Shown: positions 51,384 through 63,320 of the stretch, one piece after another
Layout of the letters: the number at the start of each line of letters is the position of its first letter
How positions within the stretch are numbered: position 1 is the stretch's first letter
From: Onishia niordana
Lineage (GTDB): Bacteria > Pseudomonadota > Gammaproteobacteria > Pseudomonadales > Halomonadaceae
Reading direction: 5' to 3'
Assembly: GCF_004798965.1 (NCBI RefSeq)
Contig: NZ_SDSD01000011.1
Span: 1-64,000 of the forward strand
DNA: 64,000 bases
Position numbers and translations under genes: made by a program
Notes under the pieces: model-generated
Database searches by the model: none
Seen by the model: the letters and a program-made list of their open reading frames with translations, nothing else
Told to the model about the DNA's origin: nothing

Positions 51384-54300
51384 TCAGGATGACCATTGAT
51401 TCGACAGAAGCTCCGCCTGCCTGAGAATCAGCTCAATGACTTCCGGCGACTTGTCAGGCGGGTACTTGTAGCGCTGCAGCGTTCGGCGAACCAGAATGCG
51501 CAGCTTGGCGCGCACGCTTTCGCGCACCTGCCAATCGACGGTAGTCGAGCCGCGCAGCTTGTTGGTGACTTCAACCGCCAGTGCCCGCAACTTATCGTCA
51601 CCCAGCTCTCGTACCGCGCTTTCGTTGGTGATCAAGGCGTCGTAAAAAGCGATCTCGTCGGGGCTCAAGCCCAGCGCCTCGTCGCGTTCCATATCGGCCT
51701 TGAACTGCTTGGCCATGGCGATCAGCTCTTCGATCACCTGCGCCGTTTCGATGCCGCGGTTGTTGTACTTGCGCAACGTCTCCTGCAAGCGATCAGAGTA
51801 CTTTTTCTCCTGCACGGCGTTAGTGCGCGTTTTGGCCTTGATGTCGTCCTTGAGCAGTTTCTCCAGCAGCTCGACGGCCAGGTTGCGATGCGGCATCTGG
51901 CGTACGTCTTCGAGAAACTCATCGGAGAGCATGCCAATGTTGGGCTTGTCGAGCCCGCAGAGCGCGAACACATCCGTCACATCGTCGGCCACCACGGCGT
52001 TATCGAGGATCTGCTTGAGCGCGGAGTTTTTCTGCTCTTCGCTCAATGAGCGGTTCGTGCTGGTGTGTTTGACCAGTGCCGCCTTGATCGCCGAGAGAAA
52101 CGCGATCTCCTTGTGCAGCGCTTTTGCTTCATCCAGCGTACTGCACAGCGAATACGCCTTGTTGAGTTGCAGCACGGTATCGAGAAAGCGCTGCTTGCCC
52201 TTGTCCAGGCTCAGAATATAGTTGGCCGCTGGCGGCAGCAGTTTGTGCGGCGCCTCTTCAAAACCGCTGTAGTCGAAGCCATCGCGGTTGGGGCCGCTGG
52301 CAAACATGCCATGGATAACATCGAGCTTTTCTTCCAGCACCGCGAAGGCTTCCTCGGCGCTGTAGGTAGGCTGGCCCTTGCCGCGGGAGTCGGTGTAGGT
52401 CTTGAGGGCGTTTTTCAGCTCGTTGGCGATGCCGATGTAGTCCACCACCAGTCCGCCGGGCTTGTCCTTGAACACCCGGTTCACCCGGGCGATGGCCTGC
52501 ATCAGGTTGTGCCCTTTCATGGGCTTATCGACGTACATGGTGTGGCAGCACGGCGCGTCGAAGCCGGTCAGCCACATATCGCGGACGATCACCAGCTTGA
52601 GCGGGTCCGCCGGGTTCTTGAAGCGCGTCTCTAGCCGCTTCTTGGTCTTCTTGTTGTAGATGTGGGGCGTCAGCAACGCACTGTCGGCGGCCGAGCCGGT
52701 CATGATGACCTTGATTGCGCCTTTTTCCGGGTCGTCGTCGTGCCACTCGGGGCGCAGGTTGATGATCTCATTGTAGAGCTGCGCGCAGATGCTGCGGCTC
52801 ATGGCGACGATCATCGCCTTGCCCTCAATCGCCTGATTGCGTGTCTCGAAGTGCTCGACAAGGTCCGACGCGATGCGTTTGAGCCGCGGCTCAGTGCCCA
52901 TCAACTTTTCCAGACGGCTCCACTCGCCCTTGGTGCGCTCCCGCGCGCCGGTATCTTCCTCGTCCTCGATGACCTCGTCGACCTGCTCGGAGAGCTGGTG
53001 GATTTCCTCGCGGTTGATGTCGAGCCGGGCCAGGCGCGATTCGTAGAAGATCGGCACGGTGGCACCATCGTCGACGGCGTCCTGAATGTCGTAGATGGAA
53101 ACGTAATCGCCAAAAACAGCGCGGGTGTCCTTGTCTTCATTGGCAATCGGTGTGCCAGTAAAGCCGATAAAGGACGCGTTGGGCAGGGCGTCGCGCATGT
53201 GCTTAGCAAAACCGAACTGGTAGGAGCCATCCTGCTTGAGGGTGGCTTTCAAGCCGTACTGGCTGCGGTGAGCCTCATCCGAGATCACTACGATGTTGTG
53301 GCGGTCATTAAGAACTGGGTGGCCGCTCTCGCCGTCCAGCAAAGCAAATCTCTGAACAGTGGTGAAGAGGATGCCGCCGGATTCGCGCTCGGCGAGCTTT
53401 TGGCGCAGGCTCTCGCGGCCCTCGGCCTGTACCGGGTCCTGCTTGAGCAGATCGCGAGCGCTGCTGAAGGTGCCGAATAGTTGACCATCGAGATCAATAC
53501 GATCGGTCACCACGACCAGCGTCGGGTTGTGCATCGCCGGTTGCTGCAACAGCTTGCCCGCGTAGCAGACCATTGAAATACTCTTGCCCGAGCCCTGGGT
53601 ATGCCATATAACCCCAGCTTTCTTACTGCCGGGTTTGACCTCGTCGCCATAAGTCGCGCGTTTCTCGCCCAAGCCCGCCGCAGGTTCCTCGGCAGCAATC
53701 ACTGTCGCCTTCACCGCCTCGCGTACGGCGTGGAACTGGTGATACCCGGCGATCTTCTTGATCACCCGCTCGGCGTCGGTCTCGAACAGCACGAAGTAGC
53801 GCAGATAATCCAAAAACAGTTCGCGGTCGAAAAAGCCTCGCACCAGGGTTTCGAGCTGCCACTCCAGCAGCGGTTTGTCGTCTTCATTCTTGATGGTGCG
53901 CCACGGCATGAAGCGCTCTTGATCTGCAGTTAATGAACCGACCCGTGCGGTGTAGCCATCGCTGATCACCAGCGCTTCGTTGGTGACGAACAGATCGGAA
54001 ATTTCCTTCTTGTAGGTCTGTAGCTGGTTGAAGGCGCCGGTGATATCCGCAGTTTCGCTGCCAGGGCTTTTCAGCTCGATCACCGCCAACGGTAAGCCGT
54101 TGACAAAACAGACGATATCCGGCCGACGGGGCTGCTTGCTGCCCTGAATCGTGAACTGATTGATGGCACGGAAGCGGTTGGCTTTGAGGCGCTCGAAATC
54201 GATCAGAAAGGCGTGGTCGTAAATGACCTCGTCATCGCGTTTGTACTGCACCGGTACGCCGTCGAGCAGCCACTGGTGGAAGGCGCGGTTACTGAGCACG

Positions 54301-54536
54301 AGGTCAGGGCTTTGCGGTTTACTGACCTGTCCCACGGCCTGCTGAACGGCGTCATCCGGTAGCTGCGGGTTAAGCCGGGTGATGGCCTTCTCGAGATCGG
54401 CGCGGAGCAGCACCTGCTGATAATCGTCGCGCTCGGGCGCGGCGCCATCGTGGGCGATATCCGGCCCGTGGCAGGTCTCCCAACCAGTGTCATCAAACCA
54501 CTCGAGACACAGCTGCTCCAGTTGATCTTCAGTCAT
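51384..54536 (-). CDS. hsdR: Type I restriction enzyme R subunit (HsdR)
   Basis: 1050 residues, GGGAGCG before the ATG. N-terminal endonuclease domain with [24 protein letters not shown] PD-(D/E)xK block (about 135-155; Asp, then Glu-x-Lys). Helicase motor: Walker [11 protein letters not shown] (about 314-323), DEAH box [15 protein letters not shown] and later motif VI region QAIARVNRV. The C-terminal helical region contacts HsdM/S. It translocates DNA and cuts unmodified DNA at a distance. The ATGA overlap with the SIR2 gene upstream means coupled translation. Confidence 0.95.
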   Translation of the reverse strand: MTEDQLEQLCLEWFDDTGWETCHGPDIAHDGAAPERDDYQQVLLRADLEKAITRLNPQLPDDAVQQAVGQVSKPQSPDLVLSNRAFHQWLLDGVPVQYKRDDEVIYDHAFLIDFERLKANRFRAINQFTIQGSKQPRRPDIVCFVNGLPLAVIELKSPGSETADITGAFNQLQTYKKEISDLFVTNEALVISDGYTARVGSLTADQERFMPWRTIKNEDDKPLLEWQLETLVRGFFDRELFLDYLRYFVLFETDAERVIKKIAGYHQFHAVREAVKATVIAAEEPAAGLGEKRATYGDEVKPGSKKAGVIWHTQGSGKSISMVCYAGKLLQQPAMHNPTLVVVTDRIDLDGQLFGTFSSARDLLKQDPVQAEGRESLRQKLAERESGGILFTTVQRFALLDGESGHPVLNDRHNIVVISDEAHRSQYGLKATLKQDGSYQFGFAKHMRDALPNASFIGFTGTPIANEDKDTRAVFGDYVSIYDIQDAVDDGATVPIFYESRLARLDINREEIHQLSEQVDEVIEDEEDTGARERTKGEWSRLEKLMGTEPRLKRIASDLVEHFETRNQAIEGKAMIVAMSRSICAQLYNEIINLRPEWHDDDPEKGAIKVIMTGSAADSALLTPHIYNKKTKKRLETRFKNPADPLKLVIVRDMWLTGFDAPCCHTMYVDKPMKGHNLMQAIARVNRVFKDKPGGLVVDYIGIANELKNALKTYTDSRGKGQPTYSAEEAFAVLEEKLDVIHGMFASGPNRDGFDYSGFEEAPHKLLPPAANYILSLDKGKQRFLDTVLQLNKAYSLCSTLDEAKALHKEIAFLSAIKAALVKHTSTNRSLSEEQKNSALKQILDNAVVADDVTDVFALCGLDKPNIGMLSDEFLEDVRQMPHRNLAVELLEKLLKDDIKAKTRTNAVQEKKYSDRLQETLRKYNNRGIETAQVIEELIAMAKQFKADMERDEALGLSPDEIAFYDALITNESAVRELGDDKLRALAVEVTNKLRGSTTVDWQVRESVRAKLRILVRRTLQRYKYPPDKSPEVIELILRQAELLSNQWSS

Positions 54537-55564
54537 GCTTCGCTCCCATCAGCAAGCTTTTCTAGCAAAGCATCCAGGCATTCATCATGGTCATCGATAT
54601 ACCAGATTACATGGATGTTGCATGCAGCCAATTCCTTACTGCGCTTAACCCTATTTTCCGGGTTTTCGAGTGGCAAAAATGCATAATGCCTAGGAGAATT
54701 CTCTTGGCCTTTTCGCTCGACTATATTTTTCAGGCAATCCAGCGTCCTATCCACTGTCAAACTACACCCTAAAAAAAGAAGTGTCCTGGTGGACAAGGCC
54801 TCAATAACCTTCTCAAGCTCCCCTTCGTCCCTGTAACAATCATCGTACTCAGACTTAGTAAGCACACGAGACTTAAGCTTGTTAGCCTTACCATGCAGCT
54901 TAACCAATACTTTTTCACCTTCGCCTAACAGCTTAGGCAACTCTTGCCCTTCGCTAGCCAAAAGCTTTTCATCAAAAGGACCCGAGGGACTTTTCTTATA
55001 AACCCTGTCTAACACATTATCGAAATTTGTTGTTATGACAGCAGAGTTAAACACATAAGGCAACTTTCTGACACAGCCTTCCACATCTCTCAAAACACCA
55101 AAAGAACTTTCTACCCTTTCTGAAAAACCAGCCGGGGATAGATCATCATTTAGCAGCTCCGCAACTTCCTCAAACTCCCCCCCTTCAATCAGGCTATCGA
55201 ACAGATCTTTTTCAAGCTCGGTATCTTTATACACTTCTTTCAAGAAGTCGGTCCATCCAGGATAACCCGAAGGCATTGACATTCCGGCCCCTACAAAAGG
55301 TGTTACCGCCCCCCTATCATAAATCTCCTTAAGCCTTTTAAAACGATCTCTATTACTAAAAAGATCTAATATTTCATCAGCTTTTGAAATATTTTCCTCA
55401 CTTTTTTGTCCGCACCACCCTGCAAAAGCGTCCTCATAAGCAGTAGGATCATAGTTTTTCAAAATATAGCTCGGAAAAAAGACTATACCTGCAATAATTA
55501 TTTCACCCGCCTCACCTTTCTCATAAGTCAGCTCTGAATCAAAAAGGGCTCTCAAATAATCCAT
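54533..55564 (-). CDS. SIR2-like (SIR2_2) NAD-binding protein inside the restriction operon
   Basis: 343 residues, with a G-rich ribosome site (GGGGGGGG before TATG). An N-terminal extension (about 1-80) is unrecognised. The SIR2 core shows TPFVGAGMSMPSG (88-100, NAD loop), ITTNFDNVLD (177-186, catalytic Asn-Asp region) and VKLHGK (221-226, catalytic His), then LLFLGCSL. Such SIR2 domains are NAD-consuming effectors in antiphage systems (Thoeris, DSR and others). The gene is clearly AT-richer than hsdR and hsdM, suggesting separate acquisition. It lies eight bases after hsdS and overlaps hsdR by four. An NADase or regulatory role is inferred. Confidence 0.87.
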   Translation of the reverse strand: MDYLRALFDSELTYEKGEAGEIIIAGIVFFPSYILKNYDPTAYEDAFAGWCGQKSEENISKADEILDLFSNRDRFKRLKEIYDRGAVTPFVGAGMSMPSGYPGWTDFLKEVYKDTELEKDLFDSLIEGGEFEEVAELLNDDLSPAGFSERVESSFGVLRDVEGCVRKLPYVFNSAVITTNFDNVLDRVYKKSPSGPFDEKLLASEGQELPKLLGEGEKVLVKLHGKANKLKSRVLTKSEYDDCYRDEGELEKVIEALSTRTLLFLGCSLTVDRTLDCLKNIVERKGQENSPRHYAFLPLENPENRVKRSKELAACNIHVIWYIDDHDECLDALLEKLADGSEA

Positions 55565-55572
55565 ACCCCCCC

Positions 55573-57030
55573 CTAAAGAACAGAGCAGGCTAATTTGCCT
55601 GAAAAGAGTTTAGGGAGAAGAACATCTCTTGTTTCTGCTAGCGCTTTGTTTTGATCACCATGGTTTTTGGCAAGTCTCAAATATGAACTAGCTGTGAAAT
55701 CAAACTTCTCAACTATTGATGAGGGATAAATCAACCATTTCATGCTTGACAAAGACTTGGTATCGGCTCTTTGTCTACCGCTCGTTCCTGTCATGGACTG
55801 TATGGCAGCTGAACGGAAGTTCCCATCGCGCGCTATAAAGTAACCTAGTGATTTTGGATAACATCCTGTAGGCCGCAAAACGATGTACTCGGTTGACCCC
55901 CAGCCCGTTTCACCTTCTTCAAGAAAATCAACAAATGCAGTTTTACCATTTTCGAGGCAAGGTGTAATTCGAGCAAGCAGGGTGTCTCCGTTTATAAATT
56001 TTGTGCCACTCCCCATTTCACGCTGCACGATTTCTTCTGCAAGATGCCCTGAAGTTGGTACATTTTTCATATCCAGATAAGGCGCGAGTGCTCCTTTCCG
56101 AAGAGTTCGACGAGGGTTAAAATCTATAAGGTCGGATAAGCTACCTGTTTCCCACCCCTCCGGAATCTCCCCCAACTCACTCGACTGCATCGCCGAGGGA
56201 AACAGCGCGGCGGTTTCATACAGCTCCTGATAGCGCTCGGGATCTACCGCGCGCAGGGCATCGAGCTGCCCCGTCGTCTTGCCGGCAATCGCCTGCATTG
56301 CGGCACGGTTCATGGTCGTTTCCAGATCGCCTACCGCGGGCGGCTCGTCCAGCTCAGTGGCGTAGCAGACGGGGGATGCCGGCTCGTTCTCCGGCTGGAG
56401 CGCCTGCCAGCGCTCACGCGCTGCGATCTTGGCCTTGACCGGCTCGAAATCGACAAACCAGCTTTTGAAGAGGGCCTGGGCCATCTGCTCGAGGGTTTGG
56501 TTGATTTGGTGGTTGAGAGTGACCTTTTCCTCGACTGCTTCAAGCACTGCCACCAAATTTTCCCTAGCCGGAGTTAACTTAGGAACAGGGTATGAAAGAA
56601 AGTCCTCCCTACTTAAAGAGAGATTGGTTGTCCCCATAGCTCTAGCACGACAGTAGGCTTTGTATTGAGGAGAACGAAGAACCCAGTAGAGGTAGTTTTT
56701 TGGCGCGTCATTTTCTTTGAAAACCAGCTTTACCGTATCTTGAGTCATGCGCCCTAAGGAGATTCTGTCGGGAACGCGTGCGACAGAGCCTAGGAGGTCT
56801 CCAGACTGGGTAACGTCCTTTAGAGACACATAAATGTCGCCTGGATAAACAAGAAGCTTTTCCGAAGTATGGCCGCCGTAAGTTCTTAATTTATCATCAC
56901 GAAAACCTCCCTCCCGTGCGATAGACGCAAGCCCCAAAAGATACGGCCCAGGCTGATCAAGAAGGGCACTTTTGTATGTATTTCCACGCTGAAGAGTCAC
57001 AAAGTCATCAATACATTGATCAGATGTCAT
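55573..57030 (-). CDS. hsdS: Type I restriction enzyme specificity subunit (HsdS)
   Basis: 485 residues from the ATG at 57030, which overlaps the end of hsdM. There are two target-recognition domains: TRD1 about 1-165 and TRD2 about 290-445. They are separated by the conserved helical spacer LNHQINQTLEQMAQALFKSWF (by position near 172-192, followed by VDFEPVKAK), and a second helix region lies at the end (DVLLPKLFSGKL). It sets the sequence specificity of both methylation and restriction. Both TRDs are AT-rich while the spacer is GC-rich, the usual mosaic of exchangeable TRDs. Confidence 0.94.
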   Translation of the reverse strand: MTSDQCIDDFVTLQRGNTYKSALLDQPGPYLLGLASIAREGGFRDDKLRTYGGHTSEKLLVYPGDIYVSLKDVTQSGDLLGSVARVPDRISLGRMTQDTVKLVFKENDAPKNYLYWVLRSPQYKAYCRARAMGTTNLSLSREDFLSYPVPKLTPARENLVAVLEAVEEKVTLNHQINQTLEQMAQALFKSWFVDFEPVKAKIAARERWQALQPENEPASPVCYATELDEPPAVGDLETTMNRAAMQAIAGKTTGQLDALRAVDPERYQELYETAALFPSAMQSSELGEIPEGWETGSLSDLIDFNPRRTLRKGALAPYLDMKNVPTSGHLAEEIVQREMGSGTKFINGDTLLARITPCLENGKTAFVDFLEEGETGWGSTEYIVLRPTGCYPKSLGYFIARDGNFRSAAIQSMTGTSGRQRADTKSLSSMKWLIYPSSIVEKFDFTASSYLRLAKNHGDQNKALAETRDVLLPKLFSGKLACSVL

Positions 57031-58738
57031 AACCCAGCCCCCCAAGATTACGCTTAATCTCCCTTTCCAGCCGATCGCTTTCCTCGAACTGATCTTTCAA
57101 TTGCGCTGTCAGCCGCGCCATCTTGTCGGCAAAGGGTTCTTCGTCCTCTTTCTGTGCAGCACTCCCCACGTAGCGCCCCGGGGTGAGCACGAAGTCGTGC
57201 TTTTCAATCGCGGCGAGATCTTTTGAGGCACAGACGCCGGGCACGTCTTCAAAGGCGTCGGTGCGCTGCCAGGTATGGAAGGTGTCGCTGATTTTGGCGA
57301 TGTCCTCACTCGTGAAATCGCGCAGCACCCGGTCGCGCATATAGCCCTGCTGGCGGGCATCGATAAACAGCACCTCACCTCGACGCTTACGCTTTTCGAC
57401 CCCGTTGGGCGAGAGGCCACCGGATTTATCCTTGGTTAAAAACCAGATACAGGCGGGAATCTGGGTGTTGGTGAAGAGCTGGCCCGGCAGGGCGACGATG
57501 CATTCGACCAGATCTTCTTCAACCAGACGGCGGCGAATTTCGCCCTCGCCGCCGCTGTTGGAGCTCATCGAGCCGTTGGCTAGCAGCAGCGCCATGCTGC
57601 CCGCGGGGGCGAGGTGGTGAAGCATATGCTGCAGCCAAGCGAAGTTGGCGTTGCCTTTGGGCGGGGTGCCGTGCTGCCAGCGCACGTCCTCGGCCAGCGA
57701 TTCGTGCCACCAGTCCTTGACGTTGAACGGCGGGTTGGCCATCACGAAGTCGGCACGCAGGTCCGGGTGCTGGTCATCAAGGAAGCTGTCGGCGTTTTTC
57801 TTGCCGAAGTTGAAGTCGATGCCACGAATGGCCATGTTCATCGCCGCCAGCCGCCAGGTGGTGGGGTTGGACTCCTGCCCGTAGATGGAAACGTGCTTTT
57901 TCTGTTCGGCGGGGTCGTAGTGGTGCTCGCGGGCGTGCTCTTCGATGAACTTGTCCGACGAGACAAAAAAGCCGCCCGAGCCCATCGCCGGGTCGTACAC
58001 CCGGCCCTTGTAGGGTTCCAGCATCTCGACGATCAGCGATACGATGCACTTGGGCGTGTAGTACTGCCCGCCCTGCTTGCCTTCTGCCAGGGCAAACTGA
58101 CCGAGGAAGTACTCGTAAACGTGGCCGAGAATATCCTTGCTGCGCAGATTGAGCGGCTCGCCGTCGAGGGTCGGCTGGGTAAAGGAGGTGTCCGAGAAGG
58201 AGTTGATCAGCCCGATCAGCTTGTCGTTATCGACCTGAAAGCGGCTGATGCCTTCCAGCACGCCCTTGAGCTTGTCGTTGCTCTTTTCGATGGCTTCCAA
58301 GGCATTGTCAATCAGCCAGCCGACCGAGCGCAGGCGCACGTCTTCGCCCTTGCTGTTCTGCCAAAGCACCGAGCCGGTGGGCAGTGCCGCGCTCTCTTTC
58401 AGCGTGTTCCAGCGCGCCTCTTTGGGTACCCAGAACACGTTGGCCTCGCGGTAGTAGTCGAGGATCTCCAGCTCATCATTGAGTGCCTGCTCATACTCGG
58501 CGTCGCTGTCGTAGTCCTCGCGCGGTAGGTAGTAGATGTTGTCGTCGGCCTCATTCTTGAAAAGCTCAAGCAGCTCGCGCTGGCGCTCCTCGAACGCGTC
58601 GGAGACGTATTTCAAAAAGATCAGCCCCAGCACCACGTGCTTATAGTTGGCGGCATCGAGGTTGTTGCGTAACTTGTCGGCGGCTTGCCAGAGCTTGTCT
58701 TCAAGCGCTTTCAAAAATTGCTGTTCGGTACTTTGCAT
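57020..58738 (-). CDS. hsdM: Type I DNA methyltransferase subunit (HsdM)
   Basis: 572 residues. N-terminal HsdM_N helical domain (about 5-150). The methyltransferase fold has motif I DPAMGSGGFFVSS (about 240-252) and motif IV ANPPFNVKDW (about 329-338), the NPPF of N6-adenine methylases. It modifies host DNA and, with HsdS, forms the core of the restriction complex. First gene of the operon hsdM-hsdS-SIR2-hsdR-GIY-YIG. It overlaps hsdS by 11 bases. Confidence 0.95.
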   Translation of the reverse strand: MQSTEQQFLKALEDKLWQAADKLRNNLDAANYKHVVLGLIFLKYVSDAFEERQRELLELFKNEADDNIYYLPREDYDSDAEYEQALNDELEILDYYREANVFWVPKEARWNTLKESAALPTGSVLWQNSKGEDVRLRSVGWLIDNALEAIEKSNDKLKGVLEGISRFQVDNDKLIGLINSFSDTSFTQPTLDGEPLNLRSKDILGHVYEYFLGQFALAEGKQGGQYYTPKCIVSLIVEMLEPYKGRVYDPAMGSGGFFVSSDKFIEEHAREHHYDPAEQKKHVSIYGQESNPTTWRLAAMNMAIRGIDFNFGKKNADSFLDDQHPDLRADFVMANPPFNVKDWWHESLAEDVRWQHGTPPKGNANFAWLQHMLHHLAPAGSMALLLANGSMSSNSGGEGEIRRRLVEEDLVECIVALPGQLFTNTQIPACIWFLTKDKSGGLSPNGVEKRKRRGEVLFIDARQQGYMRDRVLRDFTSEDIAKISDTFHTWQRTDAFEDVPGVCASKDLAAIEKHDFVLTPGRYVGSAAQKEDEEPFADKMARLTAQLKDQFEESDRLEREIKRNLGGLGYDI

Positions 58739-58812
58739 TCATGACTCACTTGAATTAAATCATTGGATTATGCTAATTCAGCCACGCGCTGGGTGTCATT
58801 GTTACCACTCAG

Positions 58813-58837
58813 AAAAAACCCGCCTTCCGGCGGGTTT
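58813..58837 (-). terminator. Terminator of guaA
   Basis: AAACCCGCC (58816-58824), loop TTCC, GGCGGGTTT (58829-58837). On the - strand the stem is followed by TTTCTGAG, 27 bases after the guaA stop. Confidence 0.88.
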
Positions 58838-58863
58838 CTGAGTCTCTGGAAGCAGGAGGCTGA

Positions 58864-60441
58864 TCACTCCCACTCAATCGTCGCGGGGGGCTTGCTGCTC
58901 ACGTCGTAGGTCACGCGGGAGACGCCTTCCAGCTCGTTGATGATGCGGTTGGAGACTTTCTCCAGCAACTCATACGGCAGGTGCGCCCAGCGGGCGGTCA
59001 TGAAGTCGATGGTCTCGACGGCGCGCAGGGCGATCACCCACTCGTAGCGGCGACCGTCGCCGACCACGCCGACGGACTTCACCGGCAGGAAGACGGCAAA
59101 CGCCTGGCTGGTCTTTTGATACCAGCCGGCGTTGTGCAGCTCCTGGATGAAGATGGCATCGGCCTCGCGCAGGATGTCGGCGTATTCCTTCTTCACTTCG
59201 CCGAGAATGCGCACGCCAAGGCCCGGCCCCGGGAAGGGGTGACGGTAGACCATGTCGTAGGGCAGGCCGAGCTCGACGCCTAGCTTGCGCACTTCATCCT
59301 TGAACAGCTCACGCAGCGGCTCGACGAGCTTGAGCTTCATGGTCTCGGGCAGGCCACCGACGTTGTGGTGCGACTTGATCACATGCGCCTTGCCGGTCTT
59401 GCTGGCGGCGGATTCGATCACGTCCGGGTAGATGGTGCCCTGGGCCAGGTAATCGACGCCTTCGATCTTGCCGGCCTCGCTGTCGAAGACATCGATGAAG
59501 GTGTTGCCGATGATCTTACGCTTGGCTTCCGGATCGTTGACGCCCTCGAGCTTGCTGAGGAACTGATCTTCGGCATCGACGCGGATCACCTTAACGCCCA
59601 TGTGCTGGCCGAAGGTTTCCATTACCTGGTCGCCTTCCGCCTTGCGCAGCAGGCCATTGTCGACGAACACACAGGTCAGCTGGTCACCGATGGCCTTGTG
59701 CAGCAAGGCGGCGACCACGGAGGAGTCGACGCCGCCGGAGAGGCCGAGCAGCACGTGGCTGTCGCCGACCTGCTCGCGCACACGGGCGACCTGGTCTTCG
59801 ATGATCTGCGCCGGGGTCCAGAGGCGCTCGGACTGGCAGATATCCAGCACGAAGTGCTCGAGGATGCGCTGGCCCTGCAGGGTGTGCGTCACCTCGGGGT
59901 GGAACTGCACACCGAAGAAGCGCTTCTCTTCCCAGCTCATGGCGGCGATCGGGCAGCTTGGGGTGGAGGCGGTCACGGTGAAGGTGTCCGGCACTTCGGC
60001 GACCTTGTCGCCGTGGCTCATCCACACGTCGAGCAGGCGCTTGCCGCTGTCGTGGTCGATGTGATCCGAGATGTTCTTGAACAGCGCGGTCTCGGCATCG
60101 AGGCGAATCTGGGCGTAGCCGAATTCGCGCTGATTGGAGCCGGCGACCTTGCCGCCGAGCTGCTCGGCCATGGTCTGCATGCCATAGCAGATGCCGAGCA
60201 CCGGCAGGCCCATCTCGAACACGCACTGGGGCGCGCGCGGCGAGCCAAGCTCGGTAACGGACTCCGGGCCACCGGCGAGGATGATGCCGTTGGGGTTGTA
60301 CTCGCGGATCTCATCTTCGGTAATGTCGAAGGCGCGCACTTCCGAGTACACCCCGATCTCGCGCACGCGGCGGGCGATCAGCTGGGTGTACTGGGAGCCG
60401 AAGTCGAGGATCAGGATCTTGTGGGCGTGAATATCGGTCAT
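58864..60441 (-). CDS. guaA: GMP synthase (glutamine-hydrolysing)
   Basis: 525 residues from the ATG at 60441 ([15 protein letters not shown]). The class I amidotransferase domain (about 1-205) has [12 protein letters not shown] with the nucleophile Cys, and FHPEVTHT with the catalytic His. The ATP-pyrophosphatase domain has the P-loop [14 protein letters not shown] (about 233-246). The dimerisation domain ends with ATIEWE. Converts XMP to GMP. It follows guaB by 103 bases and the two form the guaBA unit. Confidence 0.97.
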   Translation of the reverse strand: MTDIHAHKILILDFGSQYTQLIARRVREIGVYSEVRAFDITEDEIREYNPNGIILAGGPESVTELGSPRAPQCVFEMGLPVLGICYGMQTMAEQLGGKVAGSNQREFGYAQIRLDAETALFKNISDHIDHDSGKRLLDVWMSHGDKVAEVPDTFTVTASTPSCPIAAMSWEEKRFFGVQFHPEVTHTLQGQRILEHFVLDICQSERLWTPAQIIEDQVARVREQVGDSHVLLGLSGGVDSSVVAALLHKAIGDQLTCVFVDNGLLRKAEGDQVMETFGQHMGVKVIRVDAEDQFLSKLEGVNDPEAKRKIIGNTFIDVFDSEAGKIEGVDYLAQGTIYPDVIESAASKTGKAHVIKSHHNVGGLPETMKLKLVEPLRELFKDEVRKLGVELGLPYDMVYRHPFPGPGLGVRILGEVKKEYADILREADAIFIQELHNAGWYQKTSQAFAVFLPVKSVGVVGDGRRYEWVIALRAVETIDFMTARWAHLPYELLEKVSNRIINELEGVSRVTYDVSSKPPATIEWE

Positions 60442-60489
60442 GAAGAAAACATCTCTGTGAGGCCGCAAGCCGGTCCAAAAGCTAGCCAG

Positions 60490-60525
60490 TCCAAAAACAC
60501 AAGCGGCGGGGATAAGCCCCGCCGC
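60490..60525 (-). terminator. Hairpin between guaB and guaA
   Basis: GCGGCGGGG (60503-60511) pairs with CCCCGCCGC (60517-60525). On the - strand the stem is followed by TTGTGTTTTTGG, so it can act as a terminator or attenuator that lowers guaA relative to guaB. Confidence 0.7.
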
Positions 60526-60544
60526 CGTCTAGCGCATGCTGTGA

Positions 60545-62014
<1,470 letters not shown>

Positions 62015-62072
62015 ATCGGCAACACCCAATGTTGAGCAGATGGAGGATGTGGTGAGGGGAAATTAATCAGCC

Positions 62073-62102
62073 ATTATAACGCCGAGCCCTACCCTCCATC
62101 AA
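62073..62102 (-). promoter_or_regulatory. Predicted sigma-70 promoter of guaBA
   Basis: On the - strand TTGATG (62097-62102) and TATAAT (62073-62078) are separated by 18 bases. The perfect -10 and its position upstream of guaB support it. Confidence 0.7.
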
Positions 62103-62261
62103 TCCAAGTGATGCCGGAAAGCCTGCTCCCCGGCTGAAATCACGCCAGGCTAATACACTGCTTTCTTACCTCATCTGCTTACGGCGTCTTGCCTCACCGC
62201 GCTGATGACATCGGCGAATTCGCCAACACCTTGCCTGGCACGCCGGATTTCAGGGCGTTGC

Positions 62262-63320
62262 TCATGGCTCACTGGACACCTTCCGTGAGCGCTCGAACTC
62301 GCGACGCCAGCGCGCCAGGAAGGCCTTACGCCGCTGAGGGTCTACGAAGGCCAGCAGGGAGGCATTGAGGGGAATCGGGTAGAGCTGCTCACCCACCTGG
62401 TCACGCAGCCGGGCCGCCGTGTAGGGACCGACAACGTCCGGACGCACGCTGAATAGCGGGGTCTGCCCGGCCAGCACGCGCTGGCCTTCCCGCCCAAGCA
62501 GGAAATCAACAAAGGTTGCGGCGGCACCTGGATGAGGAGCGTCGCGGTGGATGAAGGCCATGCGCATCATCACCAGCGAATAATCCTGCGGCACCTGCAC
62601 GATCACCTCGGGGTGCTCCTGTGCCCACACCATCGCGTAGGACCCCAGCAGGTTGTAGCCGAGCCAGTAACGCCCGTCGCTCAGTCCCTCGAGCATGGAC
62701 CGGGTATTGGCTTCCAGACTGGCATTCACCCGTCCCATGCCGGCGACCAGATCCCAGAAGCGCGGCGTATAGCGAGCATCCTGCTGGAACAGCGTGTAGC
62801 CGACGCCGCTCTTCAGCGGCGAGTAGGTGGTGACCTTTCCTCTTAGCTGCGTCTGCTCGGTGGTCAGTAGGGTATGCAGGTCGGCATGGGTCTGGGGCGG
62901 CATCATGTGCTTCGACAGATCAAGCCGGTAGGCCATGACGATCGGCTCGAAGGTGAAGCCGAAGACTTCATCACGCCACTTGGCCCAAGCCGGCCAGCTC
63001 CGCGCCGCCGGAGAATCCAGCCGCTGCGCGTAGCCCTCGTTGACGCGGGCCATTTGCCAGGGCATCGCCGAGCTAATGACCACGTCCGGCGCGGGATCGG
63101 CCTCGCTGACCAGCGCATCGACGGTGAGCGTCGAGCGGTCATGGAATTCCAGATCGATCTCGGGATGCGCGCGGCGAAAGGCCTCGAGCAGGGGCGCGAC
63201 GACGTCATGATCAAGCGCCGCCTCCACCACCAGCGGCGTCACCTGGGCGCGAGCGGATATGGTCAGCGCGCAGAGCGGCAGTAGCAGCATCCAAGCGAAA
63301 CGACGGCGGAGCGGGATCAT
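62262..63320 (-). CDS. Periplasmic binding protein linked to a TctE-type kinase
   Basis: 352 residues. Signal peptide about 1-25 (SARA). Iron/thiamine-type solute-binding fold: VVEAALDHDVVAPLLEAFRRAHPEI-type start, DVVISSAMPWQMARVNEGYAQ, SPLKSGVGY and YWLGYNLLGSYA. Start overlaps the stop of the kinase gene (ATGA, 63317-63320). In this arrangement the binding protein usually serves signalling to, or is controlled by, the kinase rather than feeding an ABC transporter; none is visible here. Ligand unknown. Confidence 0.82.
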   Translation of the reverse strand: MIPLRRRFAWMLLLPLCALTISARAQVTPLVVEAALDHDVVAPLLEAFRRAHPEIDLEFHDRSTLTVDALVSEADPAPDVVISSAMPWQMARVNEGYAQRLDSPAARSWPAWAKWRDEVFGFTFEPIVMAYRLDLSKHMMPPQTHADLHTLLTTEQTQLRGKVTTYSPLKSGVGYTLFQQDARYTPRFWDLVAGMGRVNASLEANTRSMLEGLSDGRYWLGYNLLGSYAMVWAQEHPEVIVQVPQDYSLVMMRMAFIHRDAPHPGAAATFVDFLLGREGQRVLAGQTPLFSVRPDVVGPYTAARLRDQVGEQLYPIPLNASLLAFVDPQRRKAFLARWRREFERSRKVSSEP

